Assembly: GCF_027563315.1 (NCBI RefSeq) | Contig: NZ_JAMKBJ010000002.1 | Location: forward strand, 310,001-374,000 | Direction: 5' to 3' | Length of the DNA stretch: 64,000 nt | Source of the DNA: Paenisporosarcina quisquiliarum | Lineage (GTDB): Bacteria > Bacillota > Bacilli > Bacillales_A > Planococcaceae | Shown here: piece by piece, positions 38,952 through 47,496 of the stretch | Numbering within the stretch: position 1 is the stretch's first letter | How the letters are laid out: each line of letters starts with the position of its first letter | Program-made: the position numbers and the translations under genes | Notes under the pieces: model-generated | Database searches by the model: none | Seen by the model: only the letters and a program-made list of their open reading frames with translations | Told to the model about the DNA's origin: nothing

Positions 38952-41365
38952 TAGCCGACCACAATATTTACAAGCTTACCAGGAATGGCAATGACTTTTT
39001 TGATTTCTTTTCCGTCAAGAATTTCAATCACTTTTTCGTCCTGTAAAACAGCTTTCTCCAACTCATCTTTCGAGAAGTCTTTGCTGACAACCATTTTCGT
39101 ACGAACCTTGCCATTGAATTGGATAGCCATTTCAATTTCGTTTTCAACTAGTTTGGATTCATCGAATGTTGGCCAAGCCACGTAGGAAATCATTTCGCTG
39201 CCTCCAAGTTTTTCCCAAAGCTCTTCTGCCACATGTGGCGCAACAGGAGCAAGAAGCTGAACGAATCCTTTTACATATTCAATCGGAATTTGTGGCGCTT
39301 TATAAGCATCATTGATAAAGACCATCATTTGTGAAATCGCCGTATTGAAACGGATTCCTTCATAGTCTTCCGTCACTTTTTTCACTGTTTGATGATACAC
39401 TTTTTCGAGTGTTCCATCGTTTGTATCCACAATTTTATCGCTAATTGAACCGTCTTCGTTTACGAACAAGCGCCAGATTCGATCCAGGAATCGACGGGCA
39501 CCGTCAAGTCCATTTTCCGACCAAGCAATTGACGCGTCCAAAGGTCCCATGAACATTTCATATAAACGAAGAGTGTCTGCACCGTGGCTTTCCACGATAT
39601 CATCAGGATTCACGACGTTCCCTTTTGATTTAGACATTTTTTCGTTATTTTCGCCCAAGATCATTCCTTGGTTGAATAGTTTTTGGAAAGGTTCTTTCGT
39701 TGGTACAACACCAATATCGTACAACACTTTATGCCAGAAACGAGCGTACAGTAAATGAAGTACTGCGTGTTCCGCTCCACCGATATAAATGTCGACAGGC
39801 AACCATTGTTTAATTAATTCCGGATCAGCAATTGCTTGATCGTTCTTTGGATCAATATAGCGCAAGTAATACCAGCAGCTACCTGCCCAGTTTGGCATTG
39901 TGTTCGTCTCACGACGGCCTTTCATACCAGTTTTCGGATCAACAACGTTTACCCATTCATCAATTTTTGCAAGTGGTGATTCGCCCGTTCCACTTGGTTT
40001 AATGTCATTAGATTTCGGTAAAATCAGTGGAAGTTCTGATTCATCGATCGCTGTAATCGATCCATCTTCCCAGTGAATCACAGGAATCGGCTCACCCCAG
40101 TAGCGTTGACGACTGAATAACCAATCACGAAGACGGTAAGTTACTTTCTTTTCGCCTGTTCCTTTTTCTTCAAACCAAGCAATCGCTTTTTCAATTGCTT
40201 CAGTTTTGTCCAGACCGTTTAAGAAATCAGAGTTTACATGCTCACCTTCACCTGCATAAGCTTCTTTTGAAATGTCTCCACCTGCAACAACTTCAACGAT
40301 CGGAAGTTCGAATTGCTTAGCAAATTCATAATCACGTTCGTCATGAGCAGGTACTGCCATAATTGCCCCTGTACCATATGAAGCCAATACATAGTCAGCA
40401 ATCCAAATCGGCATTTTCTCTCCATTAACGGGGTTAAGTGCATAAGCACCTGTAAATACACCCGTTTTCGATTTCGCCAAATCGGTACGTTCCAAGTCGC
40501 TTTTCAGCTTCACGGATTCAATATATTTTTCTACCGCTTCACGTTGTTCAGCAGTCGTAATGTCTTTAACTAATGCATGCTCTGGTGCCAATACAGCGTA
40601 TGTAGCACCAAAGATAGTATCCGGACGTGTTGTAAATGCACGGAATGAATGCTCTGTGCCATCTACTTTAAATGTCAATTCTGCACCTTCTGAGCGTCCT
40701 ACCCAGTTCCGTTGCATATCTTTAATGCTTTCTGGCCAATCCAAATCAGCCAAATCTTCGATTAAACGATCAGCATAAGCAGTAATTTTAAGCATCCATT
40801 GCTTCATTGGACGTCTTTCTACCGGATGCCCGCCTCGTTCTGACTTCCCGTCAATCACTTCTTCGTTTGCAAGTACAGTTCCAAGCGCTGGGCACCAGTT
40901 CACTGCCACTTCATCTACGTAAGCCAATCCCTTTTTATGTAGTTGAAGGAAAATCCATTGCGTCCACTTGTAATAAGATGGATCGGTAGTATTGATTTCA
41001 CGTTCCCAATCATAAGAGAAACCAAGTTCCTGAATTTGACGCTTGAATGTTGCTATGTTTTTAGCCGTAAATTCAGCAGGGTCATTCCCCGTATCAAGTG
41101 CATATTGTTCTGCAGGTAGACCAAATGCATCCCATCCCATTGGATGCAAAACATTATATCCTTGCATACGCTTGAATCGGCTCAAGATATCAGTTGCCGT
41201 GTATCCTTCTGGATGACCTACATGCAGTCCTGCACCTGAAGGGAAAGGAAACATATCCAAAGCATAAAACTTCGGTTTTGATGAATCGTTCCCTGTTTTA
41301 AATGTTTTATTTTGTTCCCAATACGATTGCCACTTTTTTTCAATCTGTTGATGTTTGAAATTCAT
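38951..41365 (-). CDS. leuS: leucyl-tRNA synthetase
   Basis: The 804-residue class I synthetase charges tRNA-Leu. The HIGH-type motif is [18 protein letters not shown] (~40-57); the inserted CP1 editing domain has the threonine-rich [18 protein letters not shown] is in [11 protein letters not shown]; the anticodon-binding and C-terminal domains follow. AAGGAGG precedes ATG. Expression should depend on a leucine T-box (41722-41968), separated from the gene by an inverted-repeat element. Confidence 0.97.
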   Translation of the reverse strand: MNFKHQQIEKKWQSYWEQNKTFKTGNDSSKPKFYALDMFPFPSGAGLHVGHPEGYTATDILSRFKRMQGYNVLHPMGWDAFGLPAEQYALDTGNDPAEFTAKNIATFKRQIQELGFSYDWEREINTTDPSYYKWTQWIFLQLHKKGLAYVDEVAVNWCPALGTVLANEEVIDGKSERGGHPVERRPMKQWMLKITAYADRLIEDLADLDWPESIKDMQRNWVGRSEGAELTFKVDGTEHSFRAFTTRPDTIFGATYAVLAPEHALVKDITTAEQREAVEKYIESVKLKSDLERTDLAKSKTGVFTGAYALNPVNGEKMPIWIADYVLASYGTGAIMAVPAHDERDYEFAKQFELPIVEVVAGGDISKEAYAGEGEHVNSDFLNGLDKTEAIEKAIAWFEEKGTGEKKVTYRLRDWLFSRQRYWGEPIPVIHWEDGSITAIDESELPLILPKSNDIKPSGTGESPLAKIDEWVNVVDPKTGMKGRRETNTMPNWAGSCWYYLRYIDPKNDQAIADPELIKQWLPVDIYIGGAEHAVLHLLYARFWHKVLYDIGVVPTKEPFQKLFNQGMILGENNEKMSKSKGNVVNPDDIVESHGADTLRLYEMFMGPLDASIAWSENGLDGARRFLDRIWRLFVNEDGSISDKIVDTNDGTLEKVYHQTVKKVTEDYEGIRFNTAISQMMVFINDAYKAPQIPIEYVKGFVQLLAPVAPHVAEELWEKLGGSEMISYVAWPTFDESKLVENEIEMAIQFNGKVRTKMVVSKDFSKDELEKAVLQDEKVIEILDGKEIKKVIAIPGKLVNIVVG

Positions 41366-41393
41366 ATCTTTTCCTCCTTAAAATAAAGACTCT

Positions 41394-41710
41394 GTTAAAC
41401 GATATTGTTGATTTTCGTTCCAGGCGGACGCTTTCCGCGGGCGGTCCACTAGCCTCCTCATTCGCTATGCTCACTGCGGGGTCTAGTTTGGACACGCTTA
41501 TTCCGCTGGAGTCGCCGCCTTCCACTACAATCATAAAAGTGAACATGTATATGAAGTAGCTTACGTTTTAGTGATATGGAGCAAAAAAGTGAAGACTCCA
41601 GCGGGAACAGCGAAGTGCCGAAATCCACTCGGACATTAAGTCCGAGTTAGTTCGGCGCAAGCCCGCGGAAAGCGTAACTGTTTTGCGGAATATCAACAGT
41701 AACATTTAAC
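41394..41710. repeat. 317-bp MITE-like element with long imperfect inverted arms
   Basis: The ends GTTAAACGATATTGTTGAT and ATCAACAGTAACATTTAAC are inverted copies. The arms share ACGCTTTCCGCGGGC (41428-41442 and, inverted, 41661-41675) and TTCCGCTGGAGTC (41501-41513 and, inverted with one extra C, 41594-41607). An internal hairpin, ACTCGGAC/GTCCGAGT, lies at ~41627-41648. No transposase is present. From general knowledge, similar GC-rich palindromic units are dispersed in Bacillales genomes. No clear target duplication was found. Confidence 0.75.
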
Positions 41711-41721
41711 AAAACCAAATA

Positions 41722-41968
41722 AAAAAACTCTCGTCCATTAGTCAAAAAGACTAAGGGACGAGAGTTATACGCATACTCCCGCGGTACCACCCAAATTAGC
41801 AATAAATATTGCTCAACTTGTTTCCTTAACGCGGAAAACGGCACCGGTTACTACTACTTCACCACTGCAGACTCCAAGGCGAGTTCAATAACTTGTGATA
41901 CCGACTTCCACCAACCGTCGGCTCTCTAAAAACACAACATTATTTACTGATCCTTTTCACAGTCTTAC
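41722..41968 (-). promoter_or_regulatory. leucine-specific T-box leader
   Basis: The minus strand has the T-box GGGTGGTACCGC (complement at 41781-41792), GAGAGCCGAC in stem I, and a terminator stem at 41727-41767 (ACTCTCGTCC...GGACGAGAGT, with inner pairing) followed by seven T. The specifier triplet reads CTC (Leu; complement at 41881-41883) in the context ttgaaCTCgcc. Confidence 0.93.
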
Positions 41969-41981
41969 ACTATTGTTTTTT

Positions 41982-42010
41982 ATTGTAATCGAAGTTTTCA
42001 AAAAGCACAA
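41982..42010 (-). promoter_or_regulatory. sigma-A promoter of the leuS T-box transcript
   Basis: TTGTGC (42005-42010), 17 bp, TACAAT (41982-41987) on the minus strand. Confidence 0.6.
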
Positions 42011-42013
42011 GAT

Positions 42014-42781
42014 TTATTGAACAGTATATCCGCCGTCCAGCACAACTGCCTGTCCCGTCATGCCTTTTGCCGATTCGCTTGATAAGAACATAGCTAAATC
42101 AGCAATCTCCTTCACGTCCAATAATCGTTTTTGTGGAACCAATGGATAAATAACTTCTTCAAGCACAGATTCAAGTGGAACCTTTCGTGTGGTTGCCAAA
42201 TCTTGCAATTGATTACGCACAAGTGGTGTGTCCACATAACCCGGACAAATTGCATTTACTGTAATGCCGTCAGCTGCTGTTTCAAGTGCGGCAACTTTCG
42301 TTAATCCGATCACGCCATGCTTAGCCGAGTTATAAGCCGCTTTACCCGCAAACCCTACTAATCCATTGATTGATGCCATGTTGATTATACGGCCAAAGCC
42401 TTGTTTGCGCATATGTGGCAATACATTTTTCGTGGCGATAAATGGAGCAGTTAACATGATTTTTACTAACAATTCAAAGCGTGCAGTCGGGAAATCTTCC
42501 AGCATGGCAACATGTTGCATTCCTGCATTGTTGATCAAAATGTCAAGTTTGCCAAAATGGGCAATCGTTTCATCGATAGATTTGATAATTTCATCTTCTA
42601 CAGTTACGTCACATTTTAAACCGATGGCATCTGAACCAAGTGAAGCAGCAGCTTCTTTAACTTTTTCTTCGTTCAAATCCGTCAAGACGACTTTCGCCCC
42701 TGCCAAAGCAAACTCCTGTGCAATTTGAAAACCAATTCCTTGTGCAGCACCTGTAATGAATAACACTTTATCTTTTACCAT
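42014..42781 (-). CDS. 3-hydroxybutyrate dehydrogenase (SDR family)
   Basis: The 255-residue short-chain dehydrogenase oxidises 3-hydroxybutyrate to acetoacetate. It shows the NAD loop TGAAQGIG (~10-17), NNAG, catalytic Ser in NMASINGLVGF, and YNSAK. It resembles B. subtilis YxjF and PHB-cycle dehydrogenases (MQH...NAICPGYVDTPLV). ATG 42781 is preceded by GGAGG. It is last in the sco/GntP cluster, after an intergenic hairpin that may lower its expression. Confidence 0.9.
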   Translation of the reverse strand: MVKDKVLFITGAAQGIGFQIAQEFALAGAKVVLTDLNEEKVKEAAASLGSDAIGLKCDVTVEDEIIKSIDETIAHFGKLDILINNAGMQHVAMLEDFPTARFELLVKIMLTAPFIATKNVLPHMRKQGFGRIINMASINGLVGFAGKAAYNSAKHGVIGLTKVAALETAADGITVNAICPGYVDTPLVRNQLQDLATTRKVPLESVLEEVIYPLVPQKRLLDVKEIADLAMFLSSESAKGMTGQAVVLDGGYTVQ

Positions 42782-42798
42782 TTTATTTTCCTCCAATA

Positions 42799-42822
42799 AA
42801 AACAGCCGCGCGAGGCGGCTGA
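42799..42822 (-). terminator. intra-cluster terminator or attenuator
   Basis: AGCCGC / GCGGCT stem with a 5-nt loop, then GTTTTT on the minus strand, between the permease and dehydrogenase genes. Confidence 0.65.
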
Positions 42823-42832
42823 GATTGTTTAA

Positions 42833-44170
42833 TTAAAGTCCAAAACCGAATGTGAATAGTACAATCGCAATGATTACACCAATAATTGGTGTCACAACTG
42901 TAGTTGCTGCAACTGCCCAATAAGCAGCACTATATTTTTCATTACAAATGGACTGAATTGTTGTTACTACATAACCATTGTGAGGTAGTGAATCAAGCGC
43001 ACCCGATGAAATTGCGACAACACGGTGCAACGCTTCTGTATTAACACCAGCTTCCACATAGCCAGGAGCCAGTAGTGGTAAAGCGATTACTTGACCACCG
43101 GATGCTGAACCAGTCATACCCGCGATAACAGATACAGCTACGGCAGCACCAATCAATGGTGAACCAGGAAGACTTGCCATTGCATCAACAGCTACACCGA
43201 AAGCAGGAACCGCTTTCGCAACTCCGCCGAAACCTACAACAGCAGCAGTGTTACCAATTGCAATAATTGCACCTACAGTACCAGCAGATACTGCTTCCCA
43301 TGGAGCTTTAAAGTATTTCCAACTAACGATAAACGTTGCAATAATACCACCAAGCAAAGCAACAATTAATGCTGAAGTTTTCAATTCTTCATGGAAAATG
43401 AACGATATTACCAATACCACTAATAATGGAATCATTGCTAGGAATGGATTTGGCAATGGACGGTTAACATCAAATGTTGGATCTGTTTCACGATCTTCGA
43501 AACGTTCCCCTTTATTCACTGCTTTATTAATAAGTTTTTTCAACCACCAATAACCGAATACAGCCATGAACACAGCTACAATCAAACTGACTTCCCAACC
43601 TGCAAGATGATTTGTCCCTAAAAATTGAATTGGAATCCAGTTTTGAATCTCTGGAGAACCTGCAGAAGTCATCGTAAATGTTACTGATCCCAAAGCTAAT
43701 GTAGCTGGAATAAAACGACGTGGCAAATCTGCTTGCTTGAATAAAGAAATCGCCATTGGATAAACAGAGAATGCTACAACGAACAAACTTACGCCGCCAT
43801 ATGTAAGAATTGCACAAGCACTCACAATTGCAAGTACGGCAAATTTCATACCCAATTTATCAACAAACCATTTGGCAACTGAGTCAGCTGCACCACTGTC
43901 TTCCATTACTTTTCCGAAGATGGCACCAAGTAAGAACATCAAATACCAAGCTAAAATGAATGAAGTAAAACCTGTCATATAACTGGTAACAAAGTTTGCC
44001 TCTCCCTCTGCAACCATCTGTGGAAATAACGGCAGACCGCTCATTAAAGCAACGAATAATGCTGAAACAGGACCACCGATCAGAATGTTAACGCCTTTCA
44101 GTGTTAAAACTATCAGTAAAGCTAGTCCCCCAATAAGACCAATCATACTTAATACAATACTTGTATCCAT
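42833..44170 (-). CDS. GntP-family permease, probably for 3-hydroxybutyrate/ketone bodies
   Basis: The 445-residue membrane protein has about 12 helices and the GntP/CitMHS-like segments GGVSLFVVAFSVYPMAISLF and GSASGGQVIALPLL. GntP members carry gluconate or short organic acids by H+ symport. The setting between scoAB and a hydroxybutyrate dehydrogenase, as with B. subtilis yxjC, points to hydroxybutyrate or acetoacetate as cargo (inference). Confidence 0.88.
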   Translation of the reverse strand: MDTSIVLSMIGLIGGLALLIVLTLKGVNILIGGPVSALFVALMSGLPLFPQMVAEGEANFVTSYMTGFTSFILAWYLMFLLGAIFGKVMEDSGAADSVAKWFVDKLGMKFAVLAIVSACAILTYGGVSLFVVAFSVYPMAISLFKQADLPRRFIPATLALGSVTFTMTSAGSPEIQNWIPIQFLGTNHLAGWEVSLIVAVFMAVFGYWWLKKLINKAVNKGERFEDRETDPTFDVNRPLPNPFLAMIPLLVVLVISFIFHEELKTSALIVALLGGIIATFIVSWKYFKAPWEAVSAGTVGAIIAIGNTAAVVGFGGVAKAVPAFGVAVDAMASLPGSPLIGAAVAVSVIAGMTGSASGGQVIALPLLAPGYVEAGVNTEALHRVVAISSGALDSLPHNGYVVTTIQSICNEKYSAAYWAVAATTVVTPIIGVIIAIVLFTFGFGL

Positions 44171-44204
44171 GAATAAATTTCCCCCGAAATTTTATTTAGA
44201 CGTA

Positions 44205-44867
44205 TTAGAACTTCACATTTTCTTTTACATTATCAACATTTAAAGAAGCTTCAGTAGAATCAATGACGTCTTGAACAGTGAATCCTTCGAAAACTTCTTT
44301 TAAAACTAAACCAGTTGGTGTTACTTCAATTAATGCACGTTCAGTAATAATTTTGTTGACAACGCCTTTACCCGTTAATGGCAATTCACATTGCTTTTTG
44401 ATTTTAGCTGAACCATCTTTTGCTACATGATCCATGATGACGATAATTTTCTTGGCACCGTGCACTAAATCCATTGCACCGCCCATGCCCTTAATCATTT
44501 TGCCTGGAATCATCCAGTTTGCTAAATCACCAGTCTCTGATACTTCCATTCCACCAAGAATGGCCACGTCAACATGTCCACCGCGAATCATCGCAAAAGA
44601 CTCAGCGCTTGTGAAAAAAGCAGAACCAGGAATTGTTGTAACCGTTTCCTTTCCTGCATTGATTAAGTCAGGATCCACTTCATCTTCTTTAGGATAAGGT
44701 CCGATTCCAAGTAACCCGTTTTCGGATTGTAAAACTACTGTTTTGTTAGGAGAAATATAGTTGGCCACCAAAGTGGGCATCCCGATTCCTAAGTTTACAT
44801 AGTTTCCGTCTTCAATTTCTTGTTCAGCTCGAATGGCAATACGCTCTCTGACATTTACTTTTTCCAT
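44205..44867 (-). CDS. scoB: 3-oxoacid CoA-transferase subunit B
   Basis: The 220-residue beta subunit moves CoA from succinyl-CoA to acetoacetate. It has the catalytic-Glu segment [11 protein letters not shown] near residue 47 and [17 protein letters not shown] precedes ATG, 20 nt after scoA. Confidence 0.95.
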   Translation of the reverse strand: MEKVNVRERIAIRAEQEIEDGNYVNLGIGMPTLVANYISPNKTVVLQSENGLLGIGPYPKEDEVDPDLINAGKETVTTIPGSAFFTSAESFAMIRGGHVDVAILGGMEVSETGDLANWMIPGKMIKGMGGAMDLVHGAKKIIVIMDHVAKDGSAKIKKQCELPLTGKGVVNKIITERALIEVTPTGLVLKEVFEGFTVQDVIDSTEASLNVDNVKENVKF

Positions 44868-44887
44868 GCTGTTTGTCTCCTCCTGTC

Positions 44888-45577
44888 CTATGAACGAGTC
44901 GTTAAACGTTCAATCCGTTTTTCTTGTGATGCTTGCAGTAGTCCTTGTACATAGATACTTGGTGTTTGAATAATGTTCGGATCCAAGTCTCCTGTTTCCA
45001 CAATTTCTTCTACTTCTGCAATGGTAAATTTCCCTGCAGCTGCCATCATAGGATTAAAGTTTTGCGCTGTTTTGTTATAAACAAGATTCCCAAACTTATC
45101 AGCTTTCGCAGCACGAACAAGTGCAAAGTCAGCTCGCAATGCTTCTTCAAGGACGTATTCTTTACCGTCAAATTCACGAATTTCTTTTCCTTCAGCAACG
45201 GTTGTACCAACGCCTGCCGGAGTAAAGAATGCAGGAATGCCAGCGCCGCCCGCCCGAATTTTTTCAGCTAGAGTCCCTTGTGGCGTCAACTCCACTTCGA
45301 TTTCGCCAGATAGTACTTGGCGTTCAAATTCCTTGTTTTCACCAACATATGAACCGATCATCTTTTTTATTTGTTTATTTTTCAATAAAAGACCAAGTCC
45401 CCAGTCATCAATTCCACAGTTATTCGAGATAACGGTTAAATCGGTTACTCCTTTATCAACAAGTGCAAGAATCAATTTTTCTGGAATACCAACTAATCCA
45501 AAACCACCGACCATTAATGTGGCACCATTTTGAATTTGTTGTACAGCCTCTTCTGCAGAAGAATAAATAGGCTTCAT
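44888..45577 (-). CDS. scoA: 3-oxoacid CoA-transferase subunit A
   Basis: The 229-residue alpha subunit has the CoA-binding [13 protein letters not shown] near residue 23 and the [15 protein letters not shown] segment near 112. It pairs with ScoB to activate acetoacetate to acetoacetyl-CoA. It is first in the catabolic operon, downstream of a cre-like site and of three repeats likely to bind the adjacent regulator. Confidence 0.95.
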   Translation of the reverse strand: MKPIYSSAEEAVQQIQNGATLMVGGFGLVGIPEKLILALVDKGVTDLTVISNNCGIDDWGLGLLLKNKQIKKMIGSYVGENKEFERQVLSGEIEVELTPQGTLAEKIRAGGAGIPAFFTPAGVGTTVAEGKEIREFDGKEYVLEEALRADFALVRAAKADKFGNLVYNKTAQNFNPMMAAAGKFTIAEVEEIVETGDLDPNIIQTPSIYVQGLLQASQEKRIERLTTRS

Positions 45578-45615
45578 TGGGTTTCCTCCTTACAAGAAAT
45601 CGTTTGAATTTTAAA

Positions 45616-45664
45616 TAAAAGCGCTTTCACTAGCAATTAAAACAGATGCTAGATTTTCACGCAA
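45616..45664 (-). promoter_or_regulatory. sco operon promoter region with cre-like site
   Basis: On the minus strand TTGCGT (45659-45664), 17 bp, TTTAAT (45636-45641) forms a plausible sigma-A promoter. TGAAAGCGCTTTTA (45616-45629) matches 13 of 14 cre positions and covers the start region. A CTAGCA...TGCTAG repeat spans the -10. An 11-bp palindrome GTTGTGACAAC (45670-45680) lies just upstream. Confidence 0.55.
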
Positions 45665-45707
45665 TAGTAGTTGTGACAACTTTTTGTCGGAATGTATTTC
45701 ATTTTAG

Positions 45708-45721
45708 TCCGAATTTCTGGA
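45708..45721. promoter_or_regulatory. TCCG-N6-CGGA-type site 1
   Basis: TCCGAATTTCTGGA matches TCCG-N6-CGGA at seven of eight fixed positions. It lies between the regulator stop and scoA. Confidence 0.5.
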
Positions 45722-45771
45722 CTTGCACGATATTTTATTGAAATTATCAATGATTTTGTCGAAAAAGATAG

Positions 45772-45785
45772 TCCGGAAAATCGGA
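45772..45785. promoter_or_regulatory. TCCG-N6-CGGA-type site 2
   Basis: TCCGGAAAATCGGA is a perfect TCCG-N6-CGGA repeat, 64 bp from site 1. Confidence 0.55.
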
Positions 45786-45791
45786 TTTATG

Positions 45792-45805
45792 TCCGCTTTT
45801 TCGGA
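45792..45805. promoter_or_regulatory. TCCG-N6-CGGA-type site 3
   Basis: TCCGCTTTTTCGGA is a perfect TCCG-N6-CGGA repeat, 20 bp (about two turns) from site 2. Confidence 0.55.
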
Positions 45806-45811
45806 ATTAGG

Positions 45812-47155
45812 TCATAAGTTATATTTTTTAATTTTTTCATAAAGGGTAGAACGACTCAGTCCTAACTGCTTCGCTATTACTCTCTTATCGGTTTCATCTA
45901 CCAAGGCTTGCTTAATCATTGTGCGTTCTAGGTCTTCGATCGCCTCTTGCAGATTAACTAATACGGGATGCTGTTTTTTTCGAACCTGCTTTAATTGTTC
46001 TGGCAAAGCAGAAGGTTCAATTGTTTCATCCTCAGCTAAATAAACTGCTGCTTGAATAACATTTTGTAATTCGCGCACATTTCCTGGCCAATGGTAGTTT
46101 TGTAAATACTCTCTCGTTTGGCTCGATAACACCAGTCTTCGTTTGCCTGCTTTTATTATGTATTGCTGTAAAAAAGTATTAGCCAATTCTGTAAAATCTT
46201 CCATCCGCTCGCGCAACGGGGGAATGCGCAACGTTATAGCTTGAATACGGTAATACAAATCTTCACGGAATTTGCCTTGTTCAATTAAATGTCCAAGAGG
46301 GCGATTTGTCGCGGCGAGGATTCTCACGTTCACTTGTTTCGTGATATGGGAACCAATCGGTTCAACTTCACCTTCTTGAATAGCTCGCAATAGCTTCGCC
46401 TGAAGGGTTAATGGCATAGCACCAATTTCATCGATAAACAGGGTTCCTTTATCAGCCAGTTCAAAGCGCCCTTTTCGATGCTTATTTTCATGCTCATGAT
46501 AGGAACCAAAAATCTCAGCTTCTAATAATTCTGCAGGTATTGCAGCACAATTTATTTTCACAAAAGGCAAATCCGCACGTTCTGAACGTCCATGGATACT
46601 TTGGGCAAACAGTTCTTTTCCCGTACCACTTTCTCCTTCTATCAAGACGGATAAGTCGCTTGGGGCAATCATTTGAATCGTCTCTTTTATCGAACGAATC
46701 GCTTGTGAACTACCTTTAATATCTTCAAGTCGATATGACTTGCTAGGGGCATCATTCGGAGTCATGTTTATTTTATCCATTGTGGTCCTTACATGAGAGC
46801 TAAGCTTTTTCCAATCATTCATATCCCGAAAAACAACACTTCCGAAGGCACCGACGATTTTCCCATCTACTATTAAAGGTACTCGATTGGCGAGCATATA
46901 TGTCCCTTTTATGTAGTGAGGTGATGCTACGTCAGCTACTCCTGATTTAATTACTTCGTGCATTTTTGTATTTTCGATGACTTCATCCACTGGTTTTCCA
47001 ATAGCTTGATCTCGTTCAACTTCTAAAAAACGACAATAGTCTTCGTTGATATATAGAATTCTGGAATTTTTATCGACCACGACAAACCATTGAAAAGCGT
47101 TCTCCAGTATTTGCGAAAGGACGGACTCTGGTAAATGTTGAACTATAGACTTCAT
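45812..47155 (-). CDS. PAS / AAA+ / Fis-HTH enhancer-binding-type regulator lacking GAFTGA
   Basis: The 447-residue regulator is built like sigma-54 activators. It has a PAS sensor (~8-110), an AAA+ domain with Walker A GESGTGKE (174-181) and Walker B GTLFIDE (237-243), and a Fis-type HTH (~405-447, VIAKQLGLSRSTLYEKI). The L1 loop that should read GAFTGA is replaced by FGSYHEHENKHRKGRF (216-231), so sigma-54 contact is doubtful; TyrR is a known precedent acting with sigma-70. It lies directly upstream of scoA on the same strand and probably controls that operon in response to a PAS ligand (inference). Confidence 0.88.
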   Translation of the reverse strand: MKSIVQHLPESVLSQILENAFQWFVVVDKNSRILYINEDYCRFLEVERDQAIGKPVDEVIENTKMHEVIKSGVADVASPHYIKGTYMLANRVPLIVDGKIVGAFGSVVFRDMNDWKKLSSHVRTTMDKINMTPNDAPSKSYRLEDIKGSSQAIRSIKETIQMIAPSDLSVLIEGESGTGKELFAQSIHGRSERADLPFVKINCAAIPAELLEAEIFGSYHEHENKHRKGRFELADKGTLFIDEIGAMPLTLQAKLLRAIQEGEVEPIGSHITKQVNVRILAATNRPLGHLIEQGKFREDLYYRIQAITLRIPPLRERMEDFTELANTFLQQYIIKAGKRRLVLSSQTREYLQNYHWPGNVRELQNVIQAAVYLAEDETIEPSALPEQLKQVRKKQHPVLVNLQEAIEDLERTMIKQALVDETDKRVIAKQLGLSRSTLYEKIKKYNL

Positions 47156-47218
47156 TTTTGCTCACCCTAACTTTACGATTCGTTCCTTTCTATTTTCCCA
47201 AACTATACGCAATTATGC

Positions 47219-47254
47219 AAAAAAACGGAGAGCCTAAATTGGCTCTCCGTTGTC
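47219..47254 (-). terminator. strong terminator downstream of the MFS gene
   Basis: A perfect 9-bp stem CGGAGAGCC / GGCTCTCCG with seven T after it on the minus strand, about 245 nt after the MFS stop. Confidence 0.8.
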
Positions 47255-47287
47255 TTTGCTAGCTTTCCGGCAAAGAGACTCATAGTT

Positions 47288-47358
47288 TTCAGACGTGAAG
47301 GCCGTTATTTCAGACGTCGTGCTTCATTTTTCAGACGTCATTGCCAAAAAGTCAGACT
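47288..47358. repeat. four direct repeats with exact 21-nt period
   Basis: CAGACGT starts at 47290, 47311 and 47332, and CAGACT at 47353. Each is preceded by TTT, TTT, TTT and AGT respectively. Spacers differ, so the repeat is a short motif at fixed phase rather than a duplicated block. Confidence 0.7.
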
Positions 47359-47496
47359 GAGCAACCGCTCAAGCAAATTCCCATCCTGCTTTTAAAGATT
47401 TAAATGCTTTTTGTTTCCGCTGCGCTCCTGTTTGGGAGAACTCGCGGTTCTCAGACTTCCCACTCTAGCGAGATACCCCTCCAAAGTACACTTATA

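Larger units (their letters stand above)
47156..47496. other. intergenic region with phased repeats and hairpins
   Basis: No gene is supported. It contains a terminator (47219-47254), the 21-nt repeats (47288-47358), hairpin GAGCGGTTGCTC (47359-47370 on the complement) and GAGAAC-N5-GTTCTC near 47436-47452, all in the 3' trailer of the MFS gene. Confidence 0.5.

Noticed and set aside
41647-41844. 65-residue minus-strand frame across the end of the repeat element and the leuS T-box
   Set aside because: It overlaps the T-box terminator and inverted-repeat arm, with no ribosome site.
45578-45707. sigma-54 (-24/-12) promoter before scoA
   Set aside because: I looked for GG-N10-GC with TTGC. The best candidate TGTCAC...TTGC has 8 rather than 5 bp between the elements, so the signature fails.
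47288-47358. CRISPR-like array
   Set aside because: Repeats are only 7-10 bp with 21-nt period and no cas genes; not a CRISPR array.
47240-47397. heptapeptide (x-F-R-R) frame across the 21-nt repeats
   Set aside because: No ATG/GTG/TTG start with a ribosome site; the repeats are more likely DNA or RNA signals.
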